The notes under the pieces are model-generated. The model saw nothing but the letters and a program-made list of their open reading frames with translations. It was not told the DNA's origin and made no database searches. A stretch of DNA of 17,296 nt from an uncultured Clostridia bacterium (lineage in GTDB: Bacteria > Bacillota_A > Clostridia > TANB77 > CAG-508): contig CATKFT010000205.1 in NCBI GenBank assembly GCA_949747745.1, positions 1 through 17,296 of the forward strand. Direction: 5' to 3'. This document shows, piece by piece, positions 1 to 8,060 of the stretch. Each line of letters opens with the position of its first letter. Within the stretch, counting starts at the first letter, position 1. The position numbers and the translations under genes were made by a program.

Positions 1-271
1 AATCTTGTCTTTCTTTAATCATTTTCCAGCATTCATTTCTCCACTCGTCTGCTTCTTCAATAAGAAAATTTGTAGAAAAACATAAATAAACAATTCCAGC
101 TTTCATTTTATAATTGCCATTTTTTATTTTCTCTATCGGTTTTTCAAAATCTTTTGTCTTTATAATTTCATTAGTATTTATATTTCTTTTTGTATCCCCT
201 TTATGAATATAGCAATGTAAACATCCATCACTACATTTTTTACAACCTCTCCAAGGATTCCACATTGCCAT
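1..271 (-). CDS. DUF5131 family protein (partial, C-terminus beyond window)
   Basis: An open frame of 90 codons runs from the ATG at 271 to the left edge without a stop, so only the N-terminus is visible. It begins MAMWNPWRGCKKCSDGCLHC and continues with YIHKGD. This tryptophan- and cysteine-rich opening (Cys10, 13, 17, 20) is the hallmark of the DUF5131 (phage Gp37/Gp68-like) family, whose cysteine cluster resembles radical-SAM proteins. A later stretch, VYLCFSTNFLIEEADEWR, also fits the family. Function is unknown; a metal or Fe-S centre is inferred from the cysteines. An AGGAGT ribosome binding site lies at about 282-287. A TATAAT at 307-312 could be its -10 box, but I see no matching -35. 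It was recognised from memory, without alignment. Confidence 0.8.
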   Translation of the reverse strand, partial: MAMWNPWRGCKKCSDGCLHCYIHKGDTKRNINTNEIIKTKDFEKPIEKIKNGNYKMKAGIVYLCFSTNFLIEEADEWRNECWKMIKERQD

Positions 272-431
272 AATTTTTATCACTCCTAAAATCTTGATTT
301 TTCATAATTATACGGAATGCTTGTTCCTACAACTACATCTTCTATTTTTCAATAATTAACAAATCATCCATTTTCCTTTAACTAAAGCTACTAGTTTAAG
401 ACCTTTATTATATTTTGATAAACTAAATTAT

Positions 432-461
432 AAATTTCATAAACTACTTCCTATGAAATTT
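432..461. repeat. Perfect 10-bp inverted repeat at the 3' end of the nuclease-like gene
   Basis: AAATTTCATA (432-441) and TATGAAATTT (452-461) are exact reverse complements separated by 10 bases. The right arm covers the stop codon of the gene that ends at 451. It could form a weak AT-only terminator hairpin or be a protein-binding palindrome. The same ATTTCAT/ATGAAAT core recurs in other intergenic gaps of this window. Confidence 0.5.
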
Positions 462-945
462 TAATATATTTGTCTTTAACTTTTTCAATGTTTCTTTTTC
501 CTTCATTTCCCTCTACTGCCCATCCATTATATTCTTTTATTTCTTTAACTTCTGTCATTGGATAATTTAAAAGTAATTCTTTGTAGTTTTCGCTTTCACC
601 ATAATACTCTATATAATCATTAACTTGTTCTATTGCTTTATCTTTACTACCATTTCTTTTTAATTCAAATAAAAATATTTTTCCTCTTCCATCATGAGCC
701 ACAACATCTGGCTTTCGTCTTGTCTGTCTTACTCCTTCATGCAAAATCACTTCAGAACCAATAAAATATAATTCTTTAACTCCTAATATATTTTTAAACT
801 GTTCATTATTAATAATTTCATTTATAAAGTAAGCTTGAAATCTATATTCATCATCAACTCTACCTGTTTGTTTGAATTTCATTTCACTCCAATCTACATT
901 TTCCCCATTAATTTTTTGAGATATTAGGCTTATAGCTTCCTGCAA
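451..945 (-). CDS. PD-(D/E)XK nuclease-fold protein, N-terminus uncertain
   Basis: 164 codons from a TTG at 945. The core RRKPDVVAHDG...IFLFELKR has the spacing of a PD-(D/E)XK active site: the Asp of KPDVV, then Glu-x-Lys of FELKR after a short beta-turn. It is followed by EQVNDYIEYYG, which resembles the QxxxY helix of RecB-like nucleases. The fold assignment is an inference from these motifs; substrate and partner are unknown, and no methylase or phage gene is nearby. The TTG start has no Shine-Dalgarno sequence. An ATG at 976 opens another frame (MIKDVLNNTK...), and losing one A in the AAAA run near 946-949 would join it to LQEAISLIS. The intact gene may therefore start at 976, with a one-base frame break. 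No CGG codon is involved here. Confidence 0.6.
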   Translation of the reverse strand: MQEAISLISQKINGENVDWSEMKFKQTGRVDDEYRFQAYFINEIINNEQFKNILGVKELYFIGSEVILHEGVRQTRRKPDVVAHDGRGKIFLFELKRNGSKDKAIEQVNDYIEYYGESENYKELLLNYPMTEVKEIKEYNGWAVEGNEGKRNIEKVKDKYIKIS

Positions 946-1020
946 TTTTAGTATTATTTAGTACATCTTTAATCATTTTCAGTCTCTCTCTTTCTCTTTT
1001 ATGATTTTTTATTTTATGAT

Positions 1021-1266
1021 TTATTTTTTAATATGCACTGTAATAATTGTATAACTATATGAGTTAATTGTTATTATTATATCATCAACTTCACAATACC
1101 AATTTTTCCCTTGTTTGTATATATTGCAACTCTTATCTAAAACTTTATCTCTACAATATTGAACTACATTATCATTATCTAATTTAAGATTTTTCTTAAT
1201 TCTACATATACCCATTTGGGTAGTATGTATTTTATTTATATTTGATAGCAATATTTCTTTATCCAT
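1021..1266 (-). CDS. DUF3781 family protein
   Basis: 81 residues, MDKEILLSNINKIHTTQMG at the start and IITINSYSYTIITVHIKK at the end. The pattern LLxNIxKIHTTxxGxxRIKKNL, a central GKNWYCEVDD and the closing NxxSYTIITVH are characteristic of DUF3781, a small cytosolic family common in Firmicutes with no established function. Length matches the family. A good GGAGAGG ribosome binding site lies about 8 bases upstream of the ATG. It appears to be a single-gene unit: the bidirectional terminator at 1339-1389 separates it from the gene upstream. Confidence 0.85.
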   Translation of the reverse strand: MDKEILLSNINKIHTTQMGICRIKKNLKLDNDNVVQYCRDKVLDKSCNIYKQGKNWYCEVDDIIITINSYSYTIITVHIKK

Positions 1267-1338
1267 TTATAATCCTCTCCATTAACTTTCTTAAATTCTT
1301 CTTACAAGTATTATATCATATAAATATGACATATATCT

Positions 1339-1389
1339 GCTATTCTAAAAAGAAGATATAATTTCTTAATATCTTCTTTTTAAAATAGC
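1339..1389. terminator. Bidirectional intrinsic terminator (21-bp stem)
   Basis: The arms 1339-1359 and 1369-1389 are reverse complements at 20 of 21 positions, with a 9-base loop. The inner stem AAGAAGATAT/ATATCTTCTT is flanked by AAAAA on one side and TTTTT on the other. It therefore reads as an A-tract, stem and T-tract in both directions. It lies downstream of the gene ending at 1505 and most likely ends that transcript. Confidence 0.7.
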
Positions 1390-1504
1390 ATTTTACTTAC
1401 ATATTTCTCTTCTTGCTATGCATTCATAAAATTATCTAAAATCTATAATTAATCTATTTAGGAAATTGTAATAATTATAATATGATAAACTATCAGTCTT
1501 ATAA

Positions 1505-2401
1505 TTACAATTCCAAATCACTAAGTTTCATATTTGTAACACCTATATATACATCTCTATTCCCATCTAATTTATGTACTTTTATAATAGCATAATCTTT
1601 GTAATGATATTCCATACTTCCACCATCTTTATAAGATATAGCATTTGGGAAATCTTTATTTGCTTTTTTCTCTATTCCGCTTAATGTTATTTTTCCACTT
1701 TTTAAAGCTTCTTCTAATGACATATTTTTATTATCTACGCTTACATTTACTTCATCTAATCCATAATAATATAGATTAAAATCTCGACTATCCGCTAATA
1801 ATTCTTTATTGTTTAAAATTTTCTTTTTTTCTATATTCTTTGATTCTTTTACTGTAATCTCAAAGTCTTCATATCCATCTATTGATACTGTGTCTGAATT
1901 TATCTGTGCTGGATAAGTTTCCATTATTGCTCCTGTATAATGTATAACTACTTTTCTTCCTACTCCATACAAATAATCTATATGATCTGTTCCATAATTT
2001 ATTTGTATTTTATCTGATGATTTTCTTTCTTCTTCATCTTCATTTGGCTCTACTATCATATATTTTGTTGTTTCTTCTAATATTGTACCTACAAAACTGC
2101 TATGCTTGGTATCTTCTGTATCATATAGATTTTCTTCATTAGATTTCTTTACAATATTTGTAGGTAGATTTTCTTTCTCATTAGTAGTATTAATAATTTC
2201 TACTCCTAATAGTTCTATTTTTATACCCTCAATATATTTTGTACTACCTCCCTCTTGTGCTAACTTATTATAATCAGTTATTGTATATAACAAAGATTTA
2301 TATTTTACATTTCCTCCATCTTTTAACTTCATTGGAATTGGAAAAAGTAATATTACTAATACTACTAGTATTACTAAAATCACAATGTTTTTCTTTTTCA
2401 T
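1505..2401 (-). CDS. Membrane-anchored exported protein of unknown function
   Basis: 298 residues with a single N-terminal hydrophobic segment (about residues 5-24, IVILVILVVLVILLFPIPM) and no lipobox cysteine, so it is probably an anchored extracytoplasmic protein. After the anchor comes LKDGGNVKYKSLLYTIT (residues 26-42), typical of a recurrent clostridial exported family. A central SSFVGTILEETTKYMIVEP (about residues 101-119) resembles DUF3221-like beta domains. A second KDGGS motif is near residue 258. The start is supported by GGTGAGG just upstream. In related genomes I recall such genes sitting beside an ECF-type sigma gene; here the remnant of one lies immediately upstream (2450-2656), which suggests this gene has lost its dedicated regulator. 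Function remains unknown. Confidence 0.7.
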   Translation of the reverse strand: MKKKNIVILVILVVLVILLFPIPMKLKDGGNVKYKSLLYTITDYNKLAQEGGSTKYIEGIKIELLGVEIINTTNEKENLPTNIVKKSNEENLYDTEDTKHSSFVGTILEETTKYMIVEPNEDEEERKSSDKIQINYGTDHIDYLYGVGRKVVIHYTGAIMETYPAQINSDTVSIDGYEDFEITVKESKNIEKKKILNNKELLADSRDFNLYYYGLDEVNVSVDNKNMSLEEALKSGKITLSGIEKKANKDFPNAISYKDGGSMEYHYKDYAIIKVHKLDGNRDVYIGVTNMKLSDLEL

Positions 2402-2449
2402 AACCTCACCTTTTACCTTTCTATTATTTAGATAATTTTTTTCTTTTAT

Positions 2450-2656
2450 TTAGTTTGTATCTTCATGTATTTTATCTTCAGTTTCTATAATTTCTAAATT
2501 TTTCTTTTCATTTTTTATACTTCTAATTCCCAATATTACAGTTATAATGAATATACTTAAATTACTTAACATTATTCTTAATGAATAAATAGACTTATAA
2601 TATCTCCACTTTATGGTATTGGTAGATTCTCCTAATACTTCTGATATTTCTTGAAT
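2450..2656 (-). pseudogene. Truncated sigma-70 family factor (region 4 plus membrane helix only)
   Basis: A 68-codon open stretch follows a TAA at 2657-2659 and has no start codon at its head. It begins IQEISEVLGESTNTIKWRYY then KSIYSLR, which matches the helix-turn-helix of sigma-70 region 4 (xxEISEILxxSxxTVKxRYYxAxxxLK). It then has a hydrophobic helix (LSIFIITVILGI) and a charged tail ending in TN and TAA. Region 2 and the linker are absent: only about 55 bases separate it from the next gene. I read it as the 3' end of an ECF-like sigma gene whose 5' part has been deleted. The C-terminal membrane segment is known in some clostridial sigma factors paired with exported proteins such as the one at 1505-2401. 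Confidence 0.65.
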
Positions 2657-2715
2657 TTATCATAACATTATTTATGAAATTCGACTGAGCTTAATTACCT
2701 ATCTACTTATGTAAT

Positions 2716-3228
2716 TCATATAAGTTCTTTATCATTTTCCCTGTTTATCTTATTTCTAATTATAAAAAGAAATATAGGTCTTAAAATACCAAAAGTTAAT
2801 ACACTTAGTACTGTTAAAATATCTCCATATTTTGGGGTTACATTTATATATATTTTGTGTGATACTACAATATCTAATATAAATCCAACAAATATACATA
2901 TTAAAAACATAATGAAAACTATATAATTAAATTCATTTTGAAAATAACAATACAACCCTATACATACAGTTCCAATATTAAACAATGTTAATATTAGTCC
3001 TAATATTTTACTTCCTGCTATTTTACTTAATAAATATTTATTATAAAATGGAATCCAAGCTGCGAATGTTGCTTTGTATTGTAGATTTTTGCTCATATTC
3101 ATAATTGATATACTTTCAAAAATATAGGTTATTATTACATAAACTATAATTGCTAAAAATATGGCAATAAAAGTAAAAAACATAAATGATAATATACTCA
3201 TTAAAAATAATACACTTATTCCTCCCAT
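2716..3228 (-). CDS. Small multi-pass membrane protein, function unknown
   Basis: 170 residues with about four or five hydrophobic segments (roughly residues 5-35, 70-93, 100-122 and 140-158). Between the first two lies a polar stretch, MSKNLQYKATFAAWIPFYNK, whose WIPFYNxYxLxKIAG pattern recurs in clostridial integral membrane proteins related to DUF5684. The C-terminus is basic and probably cytoplasmic. The start ATG lies 12 bases after an AAGGAG, somewhat far but usable; no other start fits the frame. A TTGAAA-18-TATAAT promoter (3276-3305) gives it its own transcript. No catalytic motif is visible and I cannot assign a role. Confidence 0.65.
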   Translation of the reverse strand: MGGISVLFLMSILSFMFFTFIAIFLAIIVYVIITYIFESISIMNMSKNLQYKATFAAWIPFYNKYLLSKIAGSKILGLILTLFNIGTVCIGLYCYFQNEFNYIVFIMFLICIFVGFILDIVVSHKIYINVTPKYGDILTVLSVLTFGILRPIFLFIIRNKINRENDKELI

Positions 3229-3275
3229 AATATTTCTGTACTCCTTTATCCATATAATTACTATCTTTCATTTTG

Positions 3276-3305
3276 ATTATATAATAAAAGTCGTGTGATT
3301 TTCAA
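3276..3305 (-). promoter_or_regulatory. Sigma-A type promoter for the membrane protein gene
   Basis: On the minus strand TTGAAA (3300-3305) and TATAAT (3276-3281) are 18 bases apart, about 48 bases before the ATG at 3228. The -35 box sits in the loop region of the terminator hairpin at 3286-3323, so terminator and promoter overlap. Confidence 0.5.
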
Positions 3306-3323
3306 CTAAATTACATGACTTTT
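3286..3323 (-). terminator. Intrinsic terminator after the ABC-F gene
   Basis: Arms 3286-3300 and 3309-3323 pair over 15 positions with an 8-base loop; two positions are G-T on one strand and A-C on the other. On the minus strand the stem ends in GACTTTTATTAT, a usable T-rich tail. It begins 10 bases beyond the ABC-F stop codon. Confidence 0.55.
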
Positions 3324-3332
3324 AGGGATATT

Positions 3333-4826
3333 TCATGAAATGTCCTTATTTAAATTTATAATTTTTGTTGCCACTTTTTGTGTAAATGTTTCGTCATGTT
3401 CAACAAAAATAAGTGTAGGTTTATAATTTAAAATAGCCTCTTCTATTTGTATTTTTGTTAATATGTCGATATAATTTAAAGGTTCATCCCATATGTAAAT
3501 ATGGGCTTGTTCTGATATACTTTTTGCAATTAAAACTTTTTTCTTCTGCCCCTCACTCATATTTTGTATATTAGTATCAAAATCAGATTTTGATACTCCC
3601 ATTTTTATTAGCATTGCTTTAAAAATACTTTCATCTATTTTATTTTCCTTTGCAAATAATTTTAAATTTCCATTTACTTTATCTGTACTTTGTGATACAT
3701 AAGATATTTTTAAATTATTTGCTACTTTAAGCTGTCCATTATATTGTATTTCTTTTCCTAAAATAAGTTTTAATATACTTGATTTTCCAATACCATTTTT
3801 ACCAATTATTGCAACCCTATCTCCATTATTTATTTCAAAGGAAATTGGATTAAATATTGTTTGTTCATTAAATTTTATTTGTAAGTTATTTGCTAAAACT
3901 AATGGATTTTTATTACTTTCTATAGGGATAATTTTTAAAGTATCATTTTTATCTACATTTTTTAATAAGTTATTTTTTTCATCTATTGCTTTTTTAGTTC
4001 TTTGTTCCATAACTTTTGAAGTTTTCATCATTTTAGCAGCTTTGTGTCCTATATATCCTTTATCTATTTTACTTTCTGGATTATATTTTTTGCTCTTTGC
4101 CTTTTCAGCTTCATTTGACCATTTTTCAGAATTTTTAGAGGCAATTTCAAGCCTATTTATATCTTTTTGTAATTTTTCATTTTGCATCATTTCAAAATTG
4201 TCCTGTCTATCTTTGTTTTCTTTCCAAGATGAAAAATTACCTTGCACTACTTCAATATTAATATTGTTTATAGCAATTATATGATTTACTATTTTATCTA
4301 AAAATTTCCTATCATGAGAAACCACTATAAATCCTTTTTTATTTTCTAAATAGTTAACTACATTATTTCTTGTTTCAATGTCTAAATGGTTTGTAGGCTC
4401 ATCTATAAGTAAGAAATTATTTCCTTTTAAAAATAAACTTATTAATAGTATTTTTACTTGTTCTCCACCACTTAATAGGTTAAAATTTCTATATAAAATT
4501 TCTGCATCAGTATTAAGTAAATTTAATTCTTTTATAATTTCCCAATCTTCAGCATTTGGAGCAATCTCATAAACAATTTCTATTGATATTCTATCTTTAT
4601 TTGTCACTTCAAAAGGAAAATAATCAAAATCTACATTTTTTGATATTGTTCCATTATATTCATATTTTCCTTGTAATAATTTTAAAAAAGTAGTCTTTCC
4701 TTTACCATTTCTACCAATTAAACCTAATTTCCAGTCAGTATCTATATTAAATGAGACATTTTCAAATATATTACTATAATTTCCCTCATATCCAAATGTT
4801 AAATTATTTACACTTATTAAAGCCAT
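3333..4826 (-). CDS. ABC-F ribosomal protection protein, Lsa type
   Basis: 497 residues with two ABC domains and no membrane segment. Domain 1: Walker A GRNGKGKTT (38-46), signature LSGGE (118-122), Walker B IDEPTNHLD (141-149, catalytic Glu143), switch His171. A charged linker covers roughly 190-305. Domain 2: Walker A GKNGIGKSS (342-350), signature MSEGQ (423-427), Walker B IWDEPLNYID (445-454, Glu448), His477. The DWKLGLIGRNGKGKTT and KGYIGHKAAKMMK segments and the DEPLNYID form are those of the Lsa/CplR group. Such proteins bind the ribosomal E site and dislodge lincosamides, streptogramin A and pleuromutilins. Whether this one confers resistance is inferred only. AAAGGAGAAG precedes the ATG. 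It starts 65 bases after the tsaC-type gene and is probably co-transcribed with it. All catalytic residues are intact. Confidence 0.88.
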   Translation of the reverse strand: MALISVNNLTFGYEGNYSNIFENVSFNIDTDWKLGLIGRNGKGKTTFLKLLQGKYEYNGTISKNVDFDYFPFEVTNKDRISIEIVYEIAPNAEDWEIIKELNLLNTDAEILYRNFNLLSGGEQVKILLISLFLKGNNFLLIDEPTNHLDIETRNNVVNYLENKKGFIVVSHDRKFLDKIVNHIIAINNINIEVVQGNFSSWKENKDRQDNFEMMQNEKLQKDINRLEIASKNSEKWSNEAEKAKSKKYNPESKIDKGYIGHKAAKMMKTSKVMEQRTKKAIDEKNNLLKNVDKNDTLKIIPIESNKNPLVLANNLQIKFNEQTIFNPISFEINNGDRVAIIGKNGIGKSSILKLILGKEIQYNGQLKVANNLKISYVSQSTDKVNGNLKLFAKENKIDESIFKAMLIKMGVSKSDFDTNIQNMSEGQKKKVLIAKSISEQAHIYIWDEPLNYIDILTKIQIEEAILNYKPTLIFVEHDETFTQKVATKIINLNKDIS

Positions 4827-4891
4827 TATTCTTCTCCTTTTCTTTCATGAGACAAGTAGCATAATAATTTGATTAATCTACTTTTAAAAAT

Positions 4892-5530
4892 TCAATTAAT
4901 TGATTCTATTACTTTAGCTATTTCTTTTCTTTTTATTCTGCCTTCTCTTATAATAATTACTTTTTCATTATTTATCTCTACAATTGTAGAAGTGATATCA
5001 TTATTTACATTTCCACTGTCTAATATATAATCTACTTTATCATTTAATTCATTAATAATATTTTTAATGTTTACTCCTGTTGGATTTCCAGAAATATTTG
5101 CACTTGGAGCAACAATTGGTACTCCTGATGCTTTAACAATGTTATAAGCAAGTCCATCTTTTAATAACCTAACTCTAACAAATTCATCTCCTGCAGAAAT
5201 AATATCAGGTAAAACATTTTCTTTTTTTCTAAATTTTATTGTCAGCGGACCAGGCCAAAATGCATCCATCAATTTTTTTTCTATTGGGCTAATGCAATCT
5301 ACCATTTTCTTTAACATAGACATATCCGAGATTAATACACATAGTGGTTTTTGTTCAGATCTTCCTTTTATTTCATAAACTTTTTTACAAGCTTCCTTAT
5401 CAAAGGCATTTGTTCCAATACCATATACTGTATCAGTTTTAAAAACTATTATTTTACCTCTCTTTATATCATTTGATATTTCAAGTATAGTATTATCATT
5501 TATTTCTTCTTCTTTTATATACTTTGCCAT
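4892..5530 (-). CDS. tsaC: L-threonylcarbamoyladenylate synthase (YrdC/Sua5 domain)
   Basis: 212 residues, a single YrdC domain without the extra Sua5 C-terminal domain. It makes threonylcarbamoyl-AMP from threonine, bicarbonate and ATP, the first step of the t6A37 modification of ANN-decoding tRNAs. Visible motifs: the KTDTVYG loop (31-37), KGR (56-58), WPGPLT (92-97), RVR (119-121), PSANISG (142-148), STIV (181-184) and the closing REG (195-197). These are the nucleotide- and threonine-binding elements of the family, all present. The ribosome binding site is weak (AGAAAGAAG). The Lsa-type gene follows on the same strand. The symbol follows the bacterial single-domain form; a Sua5/YwlC label would be equivalent. 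Confidence 0.9.
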   Translation of the reverse strand: MAKYIKEEEINDNTILEISNDIKRGKIIVFKTDTVYGIGTNAFDKEACKKVYEIKGRSEQKPLCVLISDMSMLKKMVDCISPIEKKLMDAFWPGPLTIKFRKKENVLPDIISAGDEFVRVRLLKDGLAYNIVKASGVPIVAPSANISGNPTGVNIKNIINELNDKVDYILDSGNVNNDITSTIVEINNEKVIIIREGRIKRKEIAKVIESIN

Positions 5531-5745
5531 TTTAATATCTTCTTTCTAACTAATTTATTTATCACATTATTTTTTCAAAAGCAAAAATTAATTCAGCACT
5601 AATGCTTGATATAGTAGCAAATTGGTATATTGGCTGATTCATCAATTTCACTTTGTTTATATCTTTTTATCATATACAATACATCTTTTCTTTTACCTTT
5701 TCTAAATTATTTTATTAGTTAATTTTTTATAACATTTTATTTAAC
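5531..5745. other. Gene-free stretch between tsaC-type gene and ABC operon
   Basis: On the minus strand a 24-codon frame (5599-5673) begins MIKRYKQSEIDESANI, reminiscent of the N-terminus of GNAT acetyltransferases, but it stops at once and has no clear ribosome binding site. A different frame just after it reads ISSISAELIFAFEKIM before a stop. This may be a decayed gene remnant; I cannot show it. No strong terminator or promoter is visible. Confidence 0.2.
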
Positions 5746-6895
5746 TTATGCAATTTTCCTTTTCTTTTTTAATATGATATTTGTTAATATTATAAATATA
5801 ATTGAAAATATTACTACTACTCCCATATTAACTATTATCGGCTTTAAAGTTTCAAAATTAATTGTTTCTAATTTTTTAACAATTTCATTATTTTGTATAT
5901 ACCAATATGTTGGCAAAATATGTGCTATTTTTAATACTGTATCTGGTAACCACTCTATTGGTACAAAAGCACCACATAAGAAACTAGACCCAAGTGCTAC
6001 AACATTAACTATTCCATTTATTGCATTTTTATTATTTACTAAATTTGCTATTAAAATTGCTATTGTTAAAGCACATATCGAAAATACAAATGAATTTATC
6101 ATTAATATAATTCCATGTACCGTAAACATTGCTTTACCAACTATTATAAAACTTAAAACTATATAAAGTAACCATAATGTTATTGCAAGTGCTCCATTTG
6201 ATATTAATAATTGTCTACTATGCTTTTTATAATTCATACTACTAATAATTGTTCTTTTTCTTACTTCTTCTTTATTAAAGCTAGCTATTACTAAACAAAT
6301 TAAATATACTGCACCTGCTAAAATACTATAGCTTGCAAAATTGTAATAAAACGTAGCTTTTGATAAATTATCTGTATCCAATTTTGAAGTAACTTCAATA
6401 TCTGTTTTGTTTGATAAAGTTTCATTTATTTTGCTTATTAGTTCATCTTCTAATTTTACTTTTTTTTGATATGTATTTGCAACACATATATATCTTTCAA
6501 GCATCATTTCAGCAAGGCTTGCTTGATAATCTTTTGTACTTTTTATTTCAATTTTTGGATTTTTCCCATCCAAAAAGTCCTGCCTATAATTTTTAGGTAT
6601 ATAGATAATATAATTTACATCTCTGTAAAAAAGTGCATCATTTATAGCTTCTTCATTATTTTTTATATCTATAATGTTACTATTATCTTTTATGTATTTT
6701 ACTAAATTTCCGTGTTAATCCAATTTCTTCATCTTCGTTTATAATTAAAATATCTGGCTTACTTGCTACAAATGTAGTAGAATTTTCACTTGTTTGCATG
6801 TTAAATACACCAAAAGCAACTAAAATAACTGTATACATAATGATTGTTACCTTATATTTATTTACTATTTTTAAAAATGTTTTAAATACTGTCAT
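5746..6895 (-). CDS. ABC-2 type permease, second subunit, with +1 shift at CGG
   Basis: Read with one +1 shift this gene encodes 382 residues: an N-terminal membrane helix (about 17-32), a long extracytoplasmic domain, then about five helices ending in ILTNIILKKKRKIA. That is the classic ABC-2 permease layout. The first frame gives 61 codons ending EEIGLT, then CGG and, nine codons later, a stop. Skipping the C at 6712 reads GGA AAT TTA GTA (G-N-L-V-K-Y-I), and the frame continues to 5746 through NYIIYIP...FLDGKNPKIEI without interruption. The start overlaps the upstream permease gene by 14 bases, so the two are translationally coupled. It works with the ATPase (8060-9000) and permease (6882-8060) as an exporter. 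Substrate is unknown; similarity is to DrrB/YhgE-like drug exporters. If CGG were plain Arg the gene would be a pseudogene. Confidence 0.82.
6710..6712 (-). other. In-frame CGG at a +1 frame change (permease)
   Basis: Minus-strand context TTA ACA CGG AAA TTT. Dropping the C gives ACA GGA AAT TTA, and the permease sequence continues. The zero frame meets TAA nine codons later. Confidence 0.75.
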
Positions 6896-8060
6896 ATTTT
6901 TGCCTCCTTAAACTGAAATATGATATTACAATCATTATGAACGAAAATACTAATAAACTTGCAATATTAAAATAGAATCTATCTAGTGTATCATAATAGT
7001 ATAATGAATAAAATCCATCTGTTATCATGCTTGCAGGATTTATTTTGTTAATAATTGGTATGTTTTTATCAATTATATATTTCATTGTAATTCCCATCAT
7101 TCCAGATAAAAAACATCCTAACATTGTAACTGACATTATAATACCTGTTTTTATTGTTTCATTTGTTTTTAATACACTTCCAATAGCAATTCCCATTGAT
7201 AAGCCCGCTAAACTTCCTACTATACCTAATAAAATGATTAGTGGTAAATTTGTTCCATAATTTACTTTTAATACAAATATTGTATAAATAAATAGTAAAG
7301 TTAATCCTATCAATTGTGTTACATAACTTGCAATAACGCTACTTAAAACTATCGTCTTTTTTGGTATTGGAGCAACTGATACTCTTTTCCCATTACTGCT
7401 CATATTAGCTAAATTTTTATTAATTGCTACCACGCCTAATATTCCCGAATATAAGCAAGTCATTGCAATTAATGTATAAAATTCTATCATTGTATAACTT
7501 AAATTATCATTTGATATATCTTCTATATTAGCTTCTTGTTTTTGTATCATTTCTAATATATTTTTATAAATTTTTTCATTATCTATATTATAATTTCCTG
7601 TTAGTATTTCTTTTTTTATTTCTTCCTCAGCAATATTGTTTATTATATTAGTTGTTTGTGCTATTTCTTCTGTTACATATTTAAAAATCGTTTCATTAAT
7701 TCCATTTTCTTTAACTACTATTTTAGGTCTTTCCTCTAATATCATATATCCTATTATATTATCATTTTGTAATAGTTCTTTTGCTTCTTTTTCGTTAGTA
7801 TATTGTATAGAAAATAGCCTATCTTCATTTTTTTCATCACTTAATTCTTTAAATGACTCTATGTATGTTTCATTATTTTTAAAATTCTCATTATCAATAA
7901 TTGCTATATTTATTATCTCTAGTTTTTCACTATTTTCAATATTTGAAAAAGCCATATTAAAAAATGTTCCTAAAATAATTGGAAACGCAAATGTCCAAAA
8001 TATTAACATTTTATCTGCAAAAAGAGTTTTGAAAGAATATTTCAAATTATGTATAAACAT
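6882..8060 (-). CDS. ABC-2 type permease, first subunit
   Basis: 392 residues, intact. One N-terminal helix (about 18-36, LIFWTFAFPIILGTFFNM) is followed by an extracytoplasmic domain (about 40-190) and then five or six C-terminal helices (about 192-212, 240-262, 272-292, 303-325, 365-385). This is the ABC-2 membrane subunit architecture, and the opening FAFPIILGTFF fits the family. The ATG shares one base with the ATPase stop codon (TAATG), so the two genes are translationally coupled. Its 3' end overlaps the next permease by 14 bases. It would form a heterodimeric transmembrane channel with that second permease, energised by the ATPase. No CGG codon occurs in frame here and its frame is unbroken. 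Confidence 0.88.
   Translation of the reverse strand: MFIHNLKYSFKTLFADKMLIFWTFAFPIILGTFFNMAFSNIENSEKLEIINIAIIDNENFKNNETYIESFKELSDEKNEDRLFSIQYTNEKEAKELLQNDNIIGYMILEERPKIVVKENGINETIFKYVTEEIAQTTNIINNIAEEEIKKEILTGNYNIDNEKIYKNILEMIQKQEANIEDISNDNLSYTMIEFYTLIAMTCLYSGILGVVAINKNLANMSSNGKRVSVAPIPKKTIVLSSVIASYVTQLIGLTLLFIYTIFVLKVNYGTNLPLIILLGIVGSLAGLSMGIAIGSVLKTNETIKTGIIMSVTMLGCFLSGMMGITMKYIIDKNIPIINKINPASMITDGFYSLYYYDTLDRFYFNIASLLVFSFIMIVISYFSLRRQKYDSI

Noticed and set aside
4042..4572. Plus-strand open frames opposite the ABC-F gene and other long plus-strand frames elsewhere
   Set aside because: They are antisense shadows of well-supported minus-strand genes, lack ribosome binding sites and show no family motifs.
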